42,089 nucleotides of DNA from Synechococcaceae bacterium WB8_1B_136 (GCA_010029175.1 RGNC01000001.1:1-42089), one strand, 5' to 3'. Positions 22,482 through 31,718 are shown, numbered from the stretch's first letter. The notes: a model not told the origin generated them from the letters alone. Numbers and translations are program-made.

Positions 22482-23086
22482 GCGTTCTGGAGCAGGCCCA
22501 GACGCAGGGCCGCCAGCGCCACCGCCGCCGGCAGGATGCGGTGCTCCTGACGGTGGATGCGCTTGGCCAGGCTGGCCGCGTCGTCGCCCTCCAGCACGGG
22601 CACGGCCGCCTGAATCAGGATCGGGCCGCCATCCACCTCCAGCCGCACCAGATGGGCCGTGCAGCCGCTCAGCCGCACGCCGGCCTGGAGGGCCTGCTCC
22701 ACCGCCCGGGCCCCGCGAAAGCTCGGCAACAGGGAGGGATGGATGTTCACCAGGCGATCGGGAAAGGCATCGATCAGCCGCTGGGTCACGATCCGCATCC
22801 AGCCCGCCATCACCACCAGTTCCACGGCCGCAGATCGGAACGTCTCCACCAGGGCGGCATCGAGGGCCTCGCGGCTCTGGAAGCCGCGGTGATCCAGCAC
22901 CCCCACCGGCACACCGAGCCGTTCGGCCCGCTGCTGCGCCCCGCAGCCGGGGTTGTTCACCACCAGCTGCCGCACCTCCGCCGCCAGCTCGCCCCGCCGG
23001 CAGGCCGTCACCAGGTTTTCAAAATTGCTGCCGCTGCCGGAGGCCATCACCCCCAACCGCAGGGGACGAACGGCCACTGAGGCCAT
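22472..23086 (-). CDS. purN: Phosphoribosylglycinamide formyltransferase PurN
   Basis: PurN transfers the formyl group of 10-formyl-THF to GAR in purine synthesis. The 204-residue product has MASGSGSNFENL (phosphate binding), VNNPGCGAQQRAE, the catalytic stretch VNIHPSLLPSFRGARAVEQAL with Asn and His, and the Asp in EVDGGPILIQAAVPV. The ATG at 23086 gives MASVAVRPLRLGVMASGSGSN; a later ATG within VMASG would remove the first strand. The frame stays open upstream into the divergent DUF1257 gene but shows no similarity there. It converges on argC with a 10-base overlap. Confidence 0.95.
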   Translation of the reverse strand: MASVAVRPLRLGVMASGSGSNFENLVTACRRGELAAEVRQLVVNNPGCGAQQRAERLGVPVGVLDHRGFQSREALDAALVETFRSAAVELVVMAGWMRIVTQRLIDAFPDRLVNIHPSLLPSFRGARAVEQALQAGVRLSGCTAHLVRLEVDGGPILIQAAVPVLEGDDAASLAKRIHRQEHRILPAAVALAALRLGLLQNAQG

Positions 23087-23155
23087 AACGGGTGGCAACG
23101 GCCACTGGATTGCTGGCCCGGGATCGCTAGCGTCTGGAAAAGCGGGCATCGGACC

Positions 23156-23500
23156 ATGTCCCATCTCTCCATCCTGCCAACCGTGTTGCGGGATGCATCC
23201 GTTCTCACCGCCGCCCTGGAGGACCTCGGCCTCCAGGTGGAGCAGGGCGGACTGCTGCGGGGCTTCGCCGACGACCAGCAGCCGGTGACGCTGCAGGTGC
23301 GGTTCACGGACGGCACCCGCCTGGGCTGGGCGCGCCAGGGGAATGGCAGCCTGGCCCTGGTGGGGGATCTGCAGCGCCTCGGGCGTTCCCACCGCCTGCA
23401 GCAGTTGCTCGGCCGCATCACCCGTGGCTATGCCGCACGCCTGGCCCTGCAGCAGGCTGGCGAGCGCCTCCCCGACGCCACCATCAGCCTGATCAGCTGA
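23156..23500 (+). CDS. DUF1257 (Ycf35-like) protein
   Basis: This 114-residue protein matches DUF1257, the family of the plastid gene ycf35: MSHLSILPTVLRDASVLTAALEDLG, a middle two-strand part and a C-terminal YAARLALQQAGERLPDATISLIS. It is common in cyanobacteria and algal plastids, and its function is unknown. It has no membrane segment or cysteine motif. A TAGCGT -10-like box at 23128-23133 lies 22 bases before the ATG. The M61 peptidase gene follows after 8 bases, so the two are probably co-transcribed, as is the amidase gene after it. Confidence 0.88.
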   Translation: MSHLSILPTVLRDASVLTAALEDLGLQVEQGGLLRGFADDQQPVTLQVRFTDGTRLGWARQGNGSLALVGDLQRLGRSHRLQQLLGRITRGYAARLALQQAGERLPDATISLIS

Positions 23501-23508
23501 TCGCGGGC

Positions 23509-25236
23509 GTGGTTCATCTCCACCTCGATCTCACGGCACCGGAGCAGCATCTGGTGCACGTCAGCCTGCGGCTTCAGCCTCGCCTGCCGTCGCTGCGGCT
23601 CAGCCTGCCGGCCTGGACGCCCGGCTCCTATCTCATCCGCGACTACGTCCGCCATCTGGAAGACCTGACCGCAGAGCAGGGCGGCAGGCCGCTGGTGCTG
23701 CGGCGCCTCAGTCCCGCCAGCTGGCAGCTGGAACTCGATGGCTCCGACGGCGAGCTGGTGATCCGCTACCGCATCCTGGCCACGGAGCTGTCGGTGCGCA
23801 CCTGCCACCTGGATGCCGACCATGGCTTCCTGGCCATGGCGGCTGTGGCCCTGGAGGTGGAGGGGGAACGCTGGCAGCCTCATCAGCTCAGCTGCAGCCT
23901 CCCAGCCGGTTGGCAGCCCTTCATCCCCCTCCCCCAGGACAGCCAGGGGCACTGGCAGGCCCGGGATTTCGATCAGCTGCTGGATACTCCGCTGGAGCTG
24001 GGGCCGCACCGCTGCCACGGCTTCTCTGTGGCTGGCGTGCCCCATCGCTGGGTCACCTGGGGCGGCCAGGCCGGCGCCGACGACTGGCTGCTGCGGCGCT
24101 TCCCCAGCCTGCTGGAGGATGTGGCCCGGGTCTGCGAGGCCTGCTGCCGCCTGATGGGGGTGGGTCAACCGGCTGCCGACAGCTACCTGTTCGTGTTGCA
24201 TCTGCTGGCCGATGGCTACGGCGGCCTGGAGCATGACGCCAGCACAGTGCTCGTGTACGGCCGCCGCAATTTCGACAAGCCCAACGGCTATCGCAAATTC
24301 CTGCAGCTGGTGGCCCACGAATACCTGCATCAGTGGAATGTGCGGCGGTTGAAGCCGCGCGAACTGGCGCCGATCGACTACCAACAGCCGTCGATCATTC
24401 CCAGCCTGTGGTTTGCCGAAGGGGTCACCAGCTATCTGGATCAGTTGCTGCCCCTGGCGGCGGGGCTGAGCAGCCCTGAAGACCTGCTCGACGACCTGGG
24501 AGAGGATCTCAGCCGCTACCTCCTGACCCCGGGGCGCAGCGTGCAGAGCCTGCGCAGCAGCAGCGAGGAGGCCTGGGTCAAGCTCTACCGCGCCGATGCC
24601 TACGCCCCAGACAGCCAGGTGAGTTACTACCTCAAAGGAGCGGTGGTGGCCCTGTGCCTGGATCTGCACCTGCGCCAGCGCGGGGCATCCCTGGTGCTGG
24701 TGCTCAGGGAGCTGTGGCAAAGCCACGGCCGCTGGGGGCGGGGGTACAGCGAGGCGGATCTGGTGGAGGCCTTCGCCAGCCACAGCCCCGAGCTGCGCGA
24801 GCGTCTGCCGCAATGGCTCGCCCAGCGGCAGGATCCAGACCTCAACAGCACCCTGCAGACTGTGGGCCTGCTGTTGCAACCGGTGATGGCCAGCAGTGCC
24901 TGGGCAGGCTTCAGCTGCCGCAGCGAGCAGCAGGGGTTGGTGGCCCATCGGGTGCATCGCCATGGCCCGGCTGAGGCCGCAGGGTTGATGGTGGGCGACG
25001 AACTGATCGCCCTCGATGGCGAGCGGCTCCACAGCAGCGACCAGCTGGCACCGCTGCTGCGCAGCGACGGCGACCAGGAGCTGCTGATTGCCCGCCGCTC
25101 CCAGATCCGGCGGCTCTGCCTCCACTGCCAGCCTGCCCGCCCTGAGCGCTACCAACTCTTGCGCGACCCCGCTGCAACGGCAGACGCTCTGCAGCGCCAG
25201 CAGCGCTGGCTGGCCCTCAGCGAGGTGCCGTGGTGA
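23509..25236 (+). CDS. M61 family metallopeptidase with PDZ domain
   Basis: This 575-residue enzyme belongs to the M61 glycyl-aminopeptidase family. The zinc-binding motif is His270-Glu-Tyr-Leu-His274 (VAHEYLHQWNVRRLKP), with the third ligand Glu304 in LWFAEGVTSYLDQL. The N-terminal ~170 residues form the beta domain (LPAWTPGSYLIRDYVRHLED). Residues ~465-540 form a PDZ-like domain (GPAEAAGLMVGDELIALDGERL). No clear signal peptide is seen, so it is likely cytoplasmic. The GTG at 23509 follows the DUF1257 stop by 8 bases, and the amidase gene overlaps its end. The physiological substrate is unknown. Confidence 0.93.
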   Translation: MVHLHLDLTAPEQHLVHVSLRLQPRLPSLRLSLPAWTPGSYLIRDYVRHLEDLTAEQGGRPLVLRRLSPASWQLELDGSDGELVIRYRILATELSVRTCHLDADHGFLAMAAVALEVEGERWQPHQLSCSLPAGWQPFIPLPQDSQGHWQARDFDQLLDTPLELGPHRCHGFSVAGVPHRWVTWGGQAGADDWLLRRFPSLLEDVARVCEACCRLMGVGQPAADSYLFVLHLLADGYGGLEHDASTVLVYGRRNFDKPNGYRKFLQLVAHEYLHQWNVRRLKPRELAPIDYQQPSIIPSLWFAEGVTSYLDQLLPLAAGLSSPEDLLDDLGEDLSRYLLTPGRSVQSLRSSSEEAWVKLYRADAYAPDSQVSYYLKGAVVALCLDLHLRQRGASLVLVLRELWQSHGRWGRGYSEADLVEAFASHSPELRERLPQWLAQRQDPDLNSTLQTVGLLLQPVMASSAWAGFSCRSEQQGLVAHRVHRHGPAEAAGLMVGDELIALDGERLHSSDQLAPLLRSDGDQELLIARRSQIRRLCLHCQPARPERYQLLRDPAATADALQRQQRWLALSEVPW

Positions 25237-26072
25237 GGCCGCTGCAGGACCAGAGTTGGCCGCCCCAGCTGCCGGGCTGGCCCCTGCTGGTGTTGGCCGG
25301 CAGCGGGGCCGCCTTGCTGCTGGCGGGTGGACTTGTGCTGCAGAGCCTGTTGCGCGCCCCCGATGAGCCTGAACCGGGCCGGCGGGGCTCACCCGCACCG
25401 CCAGCCCAGGCCAGCTGGGTCAGTCCGCTGCGCAGGCAGTGCAGCAGCGCCGATGGCCCTTTGCGCACCCGCCTGCTGGCCCTGCAGGCGGCGTTGCCGA
25501 AGCGGCTGCGGCGCCTCAGCATTGATCGGAGCAACTACGGTCCGCGCTACCGGCAGGATGCCTTCGGCAATGCCCTGGATCCAACCCCCGCCGTGGTGGT
25601 GTTGCATGAAACCGTGTACGGCCTCAGCTCGGCCATCAACACCTTCACCACCCACCATCCCAACGACGACGACCAGGTCAGCTATCACGTGCTGATTGGT
25701 GAGAAGGGGCAGATCGTGCAGGCCGTGAATCCCAGCCACCGGGCCTTCGGTGCTGGCCATTCCGCCTTCAACGGCCGCTGGGCGATCACCAATCCGCAGA
25801 TGCAGGGGTCCGTGAACAACTTCGCCCTGCACCTCAGCCTGGAGACACCCGTGGACGGGGAGAACGATGCTCCCGGCCACAGCGGTTACACCAAGGCCCA
25901 GTACGACGCCCTGGCTGTGGTGCTGGCGGATTGGATGCGCCGCTTCGACATCCCGGCCCAGCACATCACCACCCATCGCCATGTGGATCTAGGGCTGGAG
26001 CGGGCTGATCCCCGCAGTTTCAACTGGCAGGCCCTGCAGGAACGGCTCGCGGCCCTGGGGATGCTGTGCTGA
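25233..26072 (+). CDS. Membrane-anchored N-acetylmuramoyl-L-alanine amidase (Amidase_2)
   Basis: This ~279-residue protein has an N-terminal hydrophobic anchor (LLVLAGSGAALLLAGGLVL) and a proline-rich linker, then an AmpD/Amidase_2 domain. Zinc ligands are expected in VVLHETVYG, the middle VSYHVLIGEKG and THRHVDLG, the pattern of N-acetylmuramyl-L-Ala amidases that cut the peptide stem from peptidoglycan. Placement outside the plasma membrane is inferred. Two GTG codons lie at 25230 and 25233; the second gives a GTGA overlap with the M61 stop and is preferred. It converges on the DUF1402-like gene with a 5-base gap. A scaffold role rather than catalysis cannot be excluded. Confidence 0.87.
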   Translation: MRPLQDQSWPPQLPGWPLLVLAGSGAALLLAGGLVLQSLLRAPDEPEPGRRGSPAPPAQASWVSPLRRQCSSADGPLRTRLLALQAALPKRLRRLSIDRSNYGPRYRQDAFGNALDPTPAVVVLHETVYGLSSAINTFTTHHPNDDDQVSYHVLIGEKGQIVQAVNPSHRAFGAGHSAFNGRWAITNPQMQGSVNNFALHLSLETPVDGENDAPGHSGYTKAQYDALAVVLADWMRRFDIPAQHITTHRHVDLGLERADPRSFNWQALQERLAALGMLC

Positions 26073-26077
26073 TCGAA

Positions 26078-26920
26078 TCAGATCAGCGGTGAGATGGCCT
26101 TCTTGTGCTGGCTGAACAGCAGCCCATGCAGTTCCTGATCCTGCATGTAGCGCAAAATTCGGGTGGGGTAGTCGAGCTTGCCGTTGTGGAGATAGGCGAG
26201 CGTGGCCACGGTCTTGGCGTGGCTGGGGTTGTTGCTCACATCCACGGTGCTGCTGGCATCGCGATGCAACAGTTTCAACAGGCGCGCCAGTTTGCCGGCC
26301 AGGAGAGTCACATTGCGGTCGGGATCCAGCAGCTGGTTGCGGGCCTGCTCGATCTCTGCCTGGCTGGCATCGGGGGCCAGCAGGCCCTGTTTCACCATCT
26401 CGCTGAGGCCGAGCTGGGCGGGGCCATGGGTGCTGAACAGGCCGGAATGGGCAGCCAGCGGCAGGTCTTCCCCTGGCTTGGCATGCTGCATCTCGTCGAA
26501 GAGGATGGCGGCCAACAGCATCGGGTTGATGCCGGTGCGGCGGCTTTCCCGCAGCACAACGGGCCGCAGGTCCTCGAGCCTGCCCACGGTGTGATGGCGC
26601 AGGGGCGTGAGCTGGTCGACCCCCTTGGTGAACAGCTGGGCCAGCCGGGGTTGGGGGCCATGCACCCCGAACCGCCGTTGCAGCTCGCGCAGCTCGGCGG
26701 CAGTGAAGCTGGCGGGGTTGGGACGCTGCCCCTCCGTGATCAGGCCGGCCGCTTGCTGGGAGGCTTCAGCCCTGGCCTGGGCACCTGTGCTGTCCCGCTG
26801 GCGCAGCAAACCGGAGAGGCTGCTGGAGCTCACACACACCCCGGCAGCCAGGCAGCCGAAGAGGCCAGCCCAGCTGATCCATCGACGCACGACTGGCCCT
26901 AGCGCTTGCGGGGAGGTCAT
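26078..26920 (-). CDS. DUF1402-like protein with lysozyme-like region
   Basis: This 280-residue protein has an N-terminal membrane or signal segment (WISWAGLFGCLAAGVCV), then a helical domain with INPMLLAAILFDEMQHA and a GPAQLGLSEM stretch. The pattern of an acidic residue in AILFDE followed by a gly-pro-ala-gln loop recalls lytic-transglycosylase/lysozyme-like folds and DUF1402. Peptidoglycan binding or cleavage is an inference. The ATG at 26920 is chosen because TAAGAT, a -10-like box, lies at ~26967-26972; an in-frame TTG at 26965 would fall right at that box. It is divergent from pgi and convergent with the amidase gene, a suggestive pairing. Confidence 0.65.
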   Translation of the reverse strand: MTSPQALGPVVRRWISWAGLFGCLAAGVCVSSSSLSGLLRQRDSTGAQARAEASQQAAGLITEGQRPNPASFTAAELRELQRRFGVHGPQPRLAQLFTKGVDQLTPLRHHTVGRLEDLRPVVLRESRRTGINPMLLAAILFDEMQHAKPGEDLPLAAHSGLFSTHGPAQLGLSEMVKQGLLAPDASQAEIEQARNQLLDPDRNVTLLAGKLARLLKLLHRDASSTVDVSNNPSHAKTVATLAYLHNGKLDYPTRILRYMQDQELHGLLFSQHKKAISPLI

Positions 26921-27135
26921 CGCTGGAAGCAGCAGAGCCAGGGCGATGCCTGAAAGGTTCCGCAAATCTTAAGGACCTTTGCGCGACCGACCAGGGGCGG
27001 GTCGACCAGGTTGTGTGTCGGTCCACACATTCTCGAGTCGGACCCGCTGTTTTTTGGCGAAAACGCAGGTCTGGGCTATGCCCTGGAGCTGTTCGCAGAT
27101 AACGTCCAACTCGCACGCCGATCGCGCCCGCGCCC

Positions 27136-28737
27136 ATGAGCACCTCGCCTTCCGCCCCCGGTGCCGGCGCCCAGAGCCCATGGCAGCGCTTCTGCTCCCT
27201 GCTCTGGCATGACGAGGCCCTGGGCTTCTGGCTGGACGTGAGCCGGATGGGGCTGGATGACGACTGCCTTGAGCGCCTGAGCCCCCGCTTCGCCCAGGCC
27301 TTTGACGCCATGGCAGCCCTGGAGGCCGGCGCCATCGCCAATGCTGATGAGCAGCGCCAGGTGGGTCATTATTGGCTGCGGCAACCGGAACTGGCACCCG
27401 ATCCAGCCGCCGGCGATCACATCCGCCGGGAAGTGGCCCGCATCGAGGCCTTTGGCCGGGATGTGCTGGCGGGGGCGATCGCCCCTGCCCCAGGCAAGCG
27501 CTTCACCGACGTGCTCTGGATCGGCATCGGCGGCTCAGGCCTGGGCCCACTGCTGATGATCCGGGCCCTGCAGGATCCCGGGGCGGGCCTGCCCTTTCAC
27601 TTCTTCGACAACGTCGATCCTGATGGCATGCGCCGCACCCTGGCGGGGCTGGGCCAGCGGCTCCAGACCACCCTGGTGATTGTGGTGAGCAAGTCGGGCG
27701 GCACTCCGGAGCCCCACATCGGCATGCTGCAGGCCCGCCGCGCCGTGGAGGCCCACGGCGGCGACTGGCAGCGGCAGGCGGTGGCCGTGACCATGCTGGG
27801 CAGCCGCCTGGATCAGGAGGCCGAAGCCGGCCAGTGGTTGGCCCGTTTCGACATGTTCGATTGGGTGGGGGGGCGAACCAGCATCACCAGCGCCGTGGGC
27901 CTGCTGCCGGGGGTGTTGATCGGCTCCGACATCCAGGCCTTCCTGGCCGGTGCGGCCGCCATGGATGCCGCCACCCGCGTGGCTGATCTGCGCCGCAACC
28001 CCGCCGCTCTGCTGGCGGCTGCCTGGTATGCGGCCGGCGATGGCAAGGGCCGCCGCGACATGGTGGTGCTGCCCTACCGCGACCGCCTGGAGGTGTTCAG
28101 CCGCTATCTCCAGCAACTGGTGATGGAGAGCCTGGGCAAGAAGCTGGATCGCAACGGCCAGGTGGTGCACCAGGGCCTGGCGGTGTATGGCAACAAGGGT
28201 TCCACCGATCAACACGCCTATGTGCAGCAGCTGCGCGATGGCCTCGACAACTTTTTCGTGACCTTCGTGGAGGTGCTGGAGGATCCCGGCGATATTCCAC
28301 CTCTGGAGGGTGAGAATCCCGGCGATTTTCTCGATGGCTTCCTGCAGGGCACCCGCTCTGCCCTCACCGAAGAGGGTCGGCAGACTCTCACCATCACCCT
28401 GCAGCGGCTCAATGAGCACAGCCTCGGTGCCCTGATTGCCCTGTTTGAGCGGGCCGTGGGCCTCTATGGCGAGCTGGTGAACGTGAACGCCTACCACCAG
28501 CCCGGCGTGGAGGCTGGCAAGAAGGCGGCGGCTGAACTGCTCAACCTGCAGGAGCGCCTGGAGCAGGCCCTGGCGGACAAGCGGGAGCACAGGCTCGATG
28601 AACTGCAACAGCGCATGGGGCTCGATTCACCGGAGCCGCTGTATTGGATCCTCCGCCACCTCTGCGCCAACCGCCGCCACATTGCTGCCCGTGGCGACTG
28701 GGGCAACCCCGACTCCCTGGTGTTTCTCCACGACTGA
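27136..28737 (+). CDS. pgi: Glucose-6-phosphate isomerase
   Basis: Pgi interconverts glucose-6-phosphate and fructose-6-phosphate, linking glycogen and the Calvin/pentose phosphate routes. The 533-residue product has VLWIGIGGSGLGPLL, FDNVDPDGMRRTL, VVSKSGGTPEP, the NKGSTDQHAYVQQLRDG stretch with its catalytic His, and VNVNAYHQPGVEAGKKAA with the catalytic Lys. The ATG at 27136 fits; a TAACGT -10-like box lies at 27101-27106. The 170-base upstream gap also has a TGTGT-N6-ACACA inverted repeat (27014-27029) of unknown meaning. It converges on leuS with a 21-base gap that holds a hairpin. Confidence 0.97.
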   Translation: MSTSPSAPGAGAQSPWQRFCSLLWHDEALGFWLDVSRMGLDDDCLERLSPRFAQAFDAMAALEAGAIANADEQRQVGHYWLRQPELAPDPAAGDHIRREVARIEAFGRDVLAGAIAPAPGKRFTDVLWIGIGGSGLGPLLMIRALQDPGAGLPFHFFDNVDPDGMRRTLAGLGQRLQTTLVIVVSKSGGTPEPHIGMLQARRAVEAHGGDWQRQAVAVTMLGSRLDQEAEAGQWLARFDMFDWVGGRTSITSAVGLLPGVLIGSDIQAFLAGAAAMDAATRVADLRRNPAALLAAAWYAAGDGKGRRDMVVLPYRDRLEVFSRYLQQLVMESLGKKLDRNGQVVHQGLAVYGNKGSTDQHAYVQQLRDGLDNFFVTFVEVLEDPGDIPPLEGENPGDFLDGFLQGTRSALTEEGRQTLTITLQRLNEHSLGALIALFERAVGLYGELVNVNAYHQPGVEAGKKAAAELLNLQERLEQALADKREHRLDELQQRMGLDSPEPLYWILRHLCANRRHIAARGDWGNPDSLVFLHD

Positions 28738-28739
28738 GC

Positions 28740-28765
28740 GCCCTGACTGGGCCCGGCTTCAGGGC
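28740..28765. terminator. Candidate bidirectional stem-loop between pgi and leuS
   Basis: GCCCTGA (28740-28746) and TCAGGGC (28759-28765) are perfect inverse complements with a 12-base loop containing GGGCCC. The right arm covers the leuS stop. There is no T run, so the call rests only on symmetry and on its place between convergent genes. Confidence 0.4.
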
Positions 28766-31416
28766 ACCAGGTTCACCAGTTTCCCGGGCACCACGATCAC
28801 GCGGCTGGGGGCTTTGCCCTCCAACCACTTGGCGGCGATGTCGCTGGCCAGGGCCAGCTGTTCAAGGGTGGCCTTGTCGGCGTCGGCCGGCACCTCCAGG
28901 CTGCCGCGCACCTTGCCCTTGATCTGAATCACCAGGGGCACCGTGCTGCGCACCAGGGCTGCGGCATCGGCGCTCGGCCAGCGCTGGGCATGGATGCTGC
29001 TGGAGGCCAAGGGGTCGGTGGCGGCACGGCCCCCCAGCTTCAGCCACAGCTCTTCCGCCAGGTGGGGCGCGAAGGGTGCCAGCAGGATCAGCAGCGTGCG
29101 CAGGGCCTCACAGGCGAAGGTCGGCCGGCTGCCCTGCAGGTGGCTGGCCATGGCGTTGCTGAGTTTCATCAGCTCCGACACGGCGGTGTTGAACTGGTAG
29201 TCGCCCTCCAGGTCGTCGCTGATGGCTGCAATGGCGGTGTGGACGGCGCGGCGCAGCTCCAGCTCATCGCTGCTCAGTTCCCCGCCAGCGCCAATGTCCT
29301 CCAGGGCCAAGGCCACGGCGGCCGGGCCACCGGCACCATCCTTCAGGCTGAGGCCCTGGTCAGCGGCGGTGTCCACCAGGCGCCAGAGGCGTTGCAGGAA
29401 ACGGAACTGACCCTCCACATCGGCGTCATCCCACTCCAGATCCTTCTCGGGCGGTGCCTTGAACAGGATGAACATCCGGGCCGTGTCGGCGCCGTATCTG
29501 TCGATCACCACGGCCGGATCCACGCCGTTGTATTTCGACTTGGACATCTTCTCGTAGAACGTGTCCAGGGCATCGCCGCTGATGGGGTCGCGGGGATCAG
29601 CGGCATCGGCGATGTCGGCCGGCGCGATGTATTTGCCGCTGTTGGGGTTCTTGTAGGTGATGCCCTGCACCATGCCCTGGGTGAGCAGCCGCTGGAAGGG
29701 TTCATCGAACCCCAGCAGGCCCCGATCCCGCAGCACCTTCGTGAAGAAGCGCGAGTAGAGCAGGTGCAGGATGGCGTGCTCGATGCCGCCCACGTATTGA
29801 TCCACCGGCAGCCAGGAATCCACCGCCTCGCGGCTGAAGGGCAGATCCGTGTTGTGGGGGTCGCTGTAGCGCAGAAAATACCAACTGGAACACATGAACG
29901 TGTCCATGGTGTCGGTCTCGCGGCGGGCGGGCTTGCCGCAGCAGGGGCAGTCAACCCGCCACCAACTCTCGAGCTGGGCCAGGGGTGAGCCGCCCTTGCC
30001 AGTGAAGGCCACATCGCGGGGCAGCTCCACCGGCAACTGATCCACTGGCACCGGCACCACCCCGCAGCTGTCGCAGTGGATCACGGGAATCGGACACCCC
30101 CAGTAGCGCTGGCGGGAGATCAGCCAGTCGCGCAGGCGATAGGTGATCCGGGCCCGGCCCCAGCCCTCCTGTTCCGCCGCCGCCGTGATGGCCGCCTTGG
30201 CTTCACCACTGGGGAGGCCATCGAAGCGCCCGGAATCGATCAGCACCCCCGGTTCGGTCCAGGCGCCGCTCTCCAGGGCCTGGGCCGCCTCCCCTTCAGG
30301 ACGGATCACCTGCCGCACCGGCAGGGCGTACTGGCGGGCAAACTCCCAGTCGCGCTGGTCGTGGGCGGGAACCCCCATCACCGCACCGGTGCCGTAGTCC
30401 GCCAGCACGTAATCGGCGATCCACAGCGGAATCAGCTCGCCGCTGGCGGGATTGCGCACCTGCGCGCCGATCGGCACACCCCGCTTGGGCTTGTCGTCTG
30501 CCGTGCGCTCCTGCTCACTCTGGCGGCTCACCAGCTCGCAGAAGGCCTCCACCTGCTGGGCCTGCGCCGCCGTGGTGAGCTGGGCCACCAGGGGATGTTC
30601 GGGGGCGAGCACCACATAGCTGGCGCCGAAGATCGTGTCGGGCCGGGTGGTGAACACGGTGATCCTCTCGCCACTGGCTTGGCCGCTCCCATCCACCACC
30701 GCAAACTCCAGCTCTGCTCCGGTGCTGCGGCCGATCCAGTTGGCCTGCATCGTGCGCACCCGCTCCGGCCAACCCTCCAGCTTGGGCAGATCGTCGAGCA
30801 GCTGGTCGGCGTAGGCGGTGATCTTCAGAAACCACTGGCGCAGCTTGCGCTTCTCCACCAGGGCACCGGAACGCCAGGAGCGGCCCTCGCTGTCCACCTG
30901 TTCGTTGGCCAGCACCGTCTGGTCCACCGGGTCCCAGTTCACCGTGGCGTCCTTCTGGTAGGCCAGGCCCGCCTCCAGAAACTGAAGAAACAGCCACTGG
31001 GTCCAGCGGTAGTAATCGCCATGGCACGTGGCCACCTCCCGGTCCCAGTCGATCGAGAGGCCCAACTGGTTGAGCTGCTCCCGCATCGAGGCGATGTTCT
31101 GGTCGGTCCAGGCGGCGGGATCCACGCCCCGCTCGATCGCCGCGTTCTCCGCCGGCAGGCCGAAGGCATCCCAACCCATGGGGTGGAGCACCTTTCGGCC
31201 CCGCAGCCGCTGCACCCGCGCCACCACATCGGTGATCACGTAGTTGCGCACATGGCCCATGTGCAGATTCCCGGAGGGGTACGGGAACATCGAAAGGGCA
31301 TAGAAGGCCTCGTCGCCGGCTGCCAGCTCCGACGTGCCGTGCAGGCCCTCGGCTTGCCACCGCTGCTGCCAGCGGCCCTCGATCGCCTGGGGTTGGTAGC
31401 GCTTGATCTCGCTCAC
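28759..31416 (-). CDS. leuS: Leucine--tRNA ligase
   Basis: LeuRS charges tRNA-Leu. The 885-residue class I enzyme has FPYPSGNLHMGHVRNY (HMGH at residues 52-55), GRKVLHPMGWDAFGLPAENAA, the CP1 editing domain with TTRPDTIFGASYVVLAPEHPL, DYGTGAVMGVPAHDQRD, RYWGCPIPVIHC and the catalytic KMSKSKYNG (~residue 622), with an anticodon-binding C-terminal region. A zinc-type CPCCGKP element occurs in the leucine-specific insertion. It is transcribed toward pgi, and hfq lies 56 bases upstream on the same strand, so co-transcription is possible. Several long open frames lie antisense to it and are judged to be GC-rich shadows. Confidence 0.98.
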   Translation of the reverse strand: MSEIKRYQPQAIEGRWQQRWQAEGLHGTSELAAGDEAFYALSMFPYPSGNLHMGHVRNYVITDVVARVQRLRGRKVLHPMGWDAFGLPAENAAIERGVDPAAWTDQNIASMREQLNQLGLSIDWDREVATCHGDYYRWTQWLFLQFLEAGLAYQKDATVNWDPVDQTVLANEQVDSEGRSWRSGALVEKRKLRQWFLKITAYADQLLDDLPKLEGWPERVRTMQANWIGRSTGAELEFAVVDGSGQASGERITVFTTRPDTIFGASYVVLAPEHPLVAQLTTAAQAQQVEAFCELVSRQSEQERTADDKPKRGVPIGAQVRNPASGELIPLWIADYVLADYGTGAVMGVPAHDQRDWEFARQYALPVRQVIRPEGEAAQALESGAWTEPGVLIDSGRFDGLPSGEAKAAITAAAEQEGWGRARITYRLRDWLISRQRYWGCPIPVIHCDSCGVVPVPVDQLPVELPRDVAFTGKGGSPLAQLESWWRVDCPCCGKPARRETDTMDTFMCSSWYFLRYSDPHNTDLPFSREAVDSWLPVDQYVGGIEHAILHLLYSRFFTKVLRDRGLLGFDEPFQRLLTQGMVQGITYKNPNSGKYIAPADIADAADPRDPISGDALDTFYEKMSKSKYNGVDPAVVIDRYGADTARMFILFKAPPEKDLEWDDADVEGQFRFLQRLWRLVDTAADQGLSLKDGAGGPAAVALALEDIGAGGELSSDELELRRAVHTAIAAISDDLEGDYQFNTAVSELMKLSNAMASHLQGSRPTFACEALRTLLILLAPFAPHLAEELWLKLGGRAATDPLASSSIHAQRWPSADAAALVRSTVPLVIQIKGKVRGSLEVPADADKATLEQLALASDIAAKWLEGKAPSRVIVVPGKLVNLVP

Positions 31417-31472
31417 TGGCTGCCTGGGATCCGTGACCGTGATGGTCCCACAGCTGCGATGGAGCCCGGCCC

Positions 31473-31712
31473 TCAGCCCAGCACGCGGATCACGGCGATG
31501 GCCTGGCGGTTCAACAGCATCACCTCGCCGCCTGGCTCGCTGATCAGGCCCAGATACTCGTTGTCGACCCAGCGCACCACACCACTGAGGCTGCTGCCTT
31601 CCAGCATCAGCACGCTGAGGGTGGCCCGGCTGCGAATCCAGGCCTGGATCTGGCGAACCCCGGGTTGGGAGGTGTCGAGATCGTTGGGACGCTGCTCATA
31701 GGAGCTCCCCAT
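31473..31712 (-). CDS. hfq: Cyanobacterial Hfq-like RNA-binding protein
   Basis: This 79-residue protein has the Sm fold pattern of cyanobacterial Hfq: LDTSQPGVRQIQAWIRSRATLSVLMLEGSSLSGVVRWVDNEYLGL, then VMLLNRQAIAVIRVLG (Sm2-like). Cyanobacterial Hfq proteins are hexamers, lack many classic RNA-contact residues and, in Synechocystis, act with the type IV pilus base. The Sm1 and Sm2 blocks fill nearly the whole length, with no C-terminal tail. Its ATG lies only 44 bases from the dapF start on the other strand, and the CAT of its start is part of the dapF promoter-like motif, so the two transcription units may interfere. Confidence 0.88.
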   Translation of the reverse strand: MGSSYEQRPNDLDTSQPGVRQIQAWIRSRATLSVLMLEGSSLSGVVRWVDNEYLGLISEPGGEVMLLNRQAIAVIRVLG

Positions 31713-31718
31713 AGGATC
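31709..31718 (+). promoter_or_regulatory. Putative promoter core CCATAGGATC (dapF)
   Basis: TAGGAT (31712-31717) lies 39 bases before the dapF GTG. Its context CTCCCCATAGGATC differs slightly from the exact 13-mer found at three other places. It overlaps the hfq start codon on the other strand. There is no clear -35 box. Confidence 0.4.

Noticed and set aside
27014..27029. TGTGT-N6-ACACA inverted repeat as an operator for pgi or the DUF1402-like gene
   Set aside because: The arms are only 5 bp, occur once, and match no regulator site I can name with confidence.
30076..31701. A 541-codon open frame antisense to leuS
   Set aside because: It runs across the whole leuS 5' half, has no recognisable domain and is His/Gln/Gly-rich, as expected of a GC-rich shadow frame.
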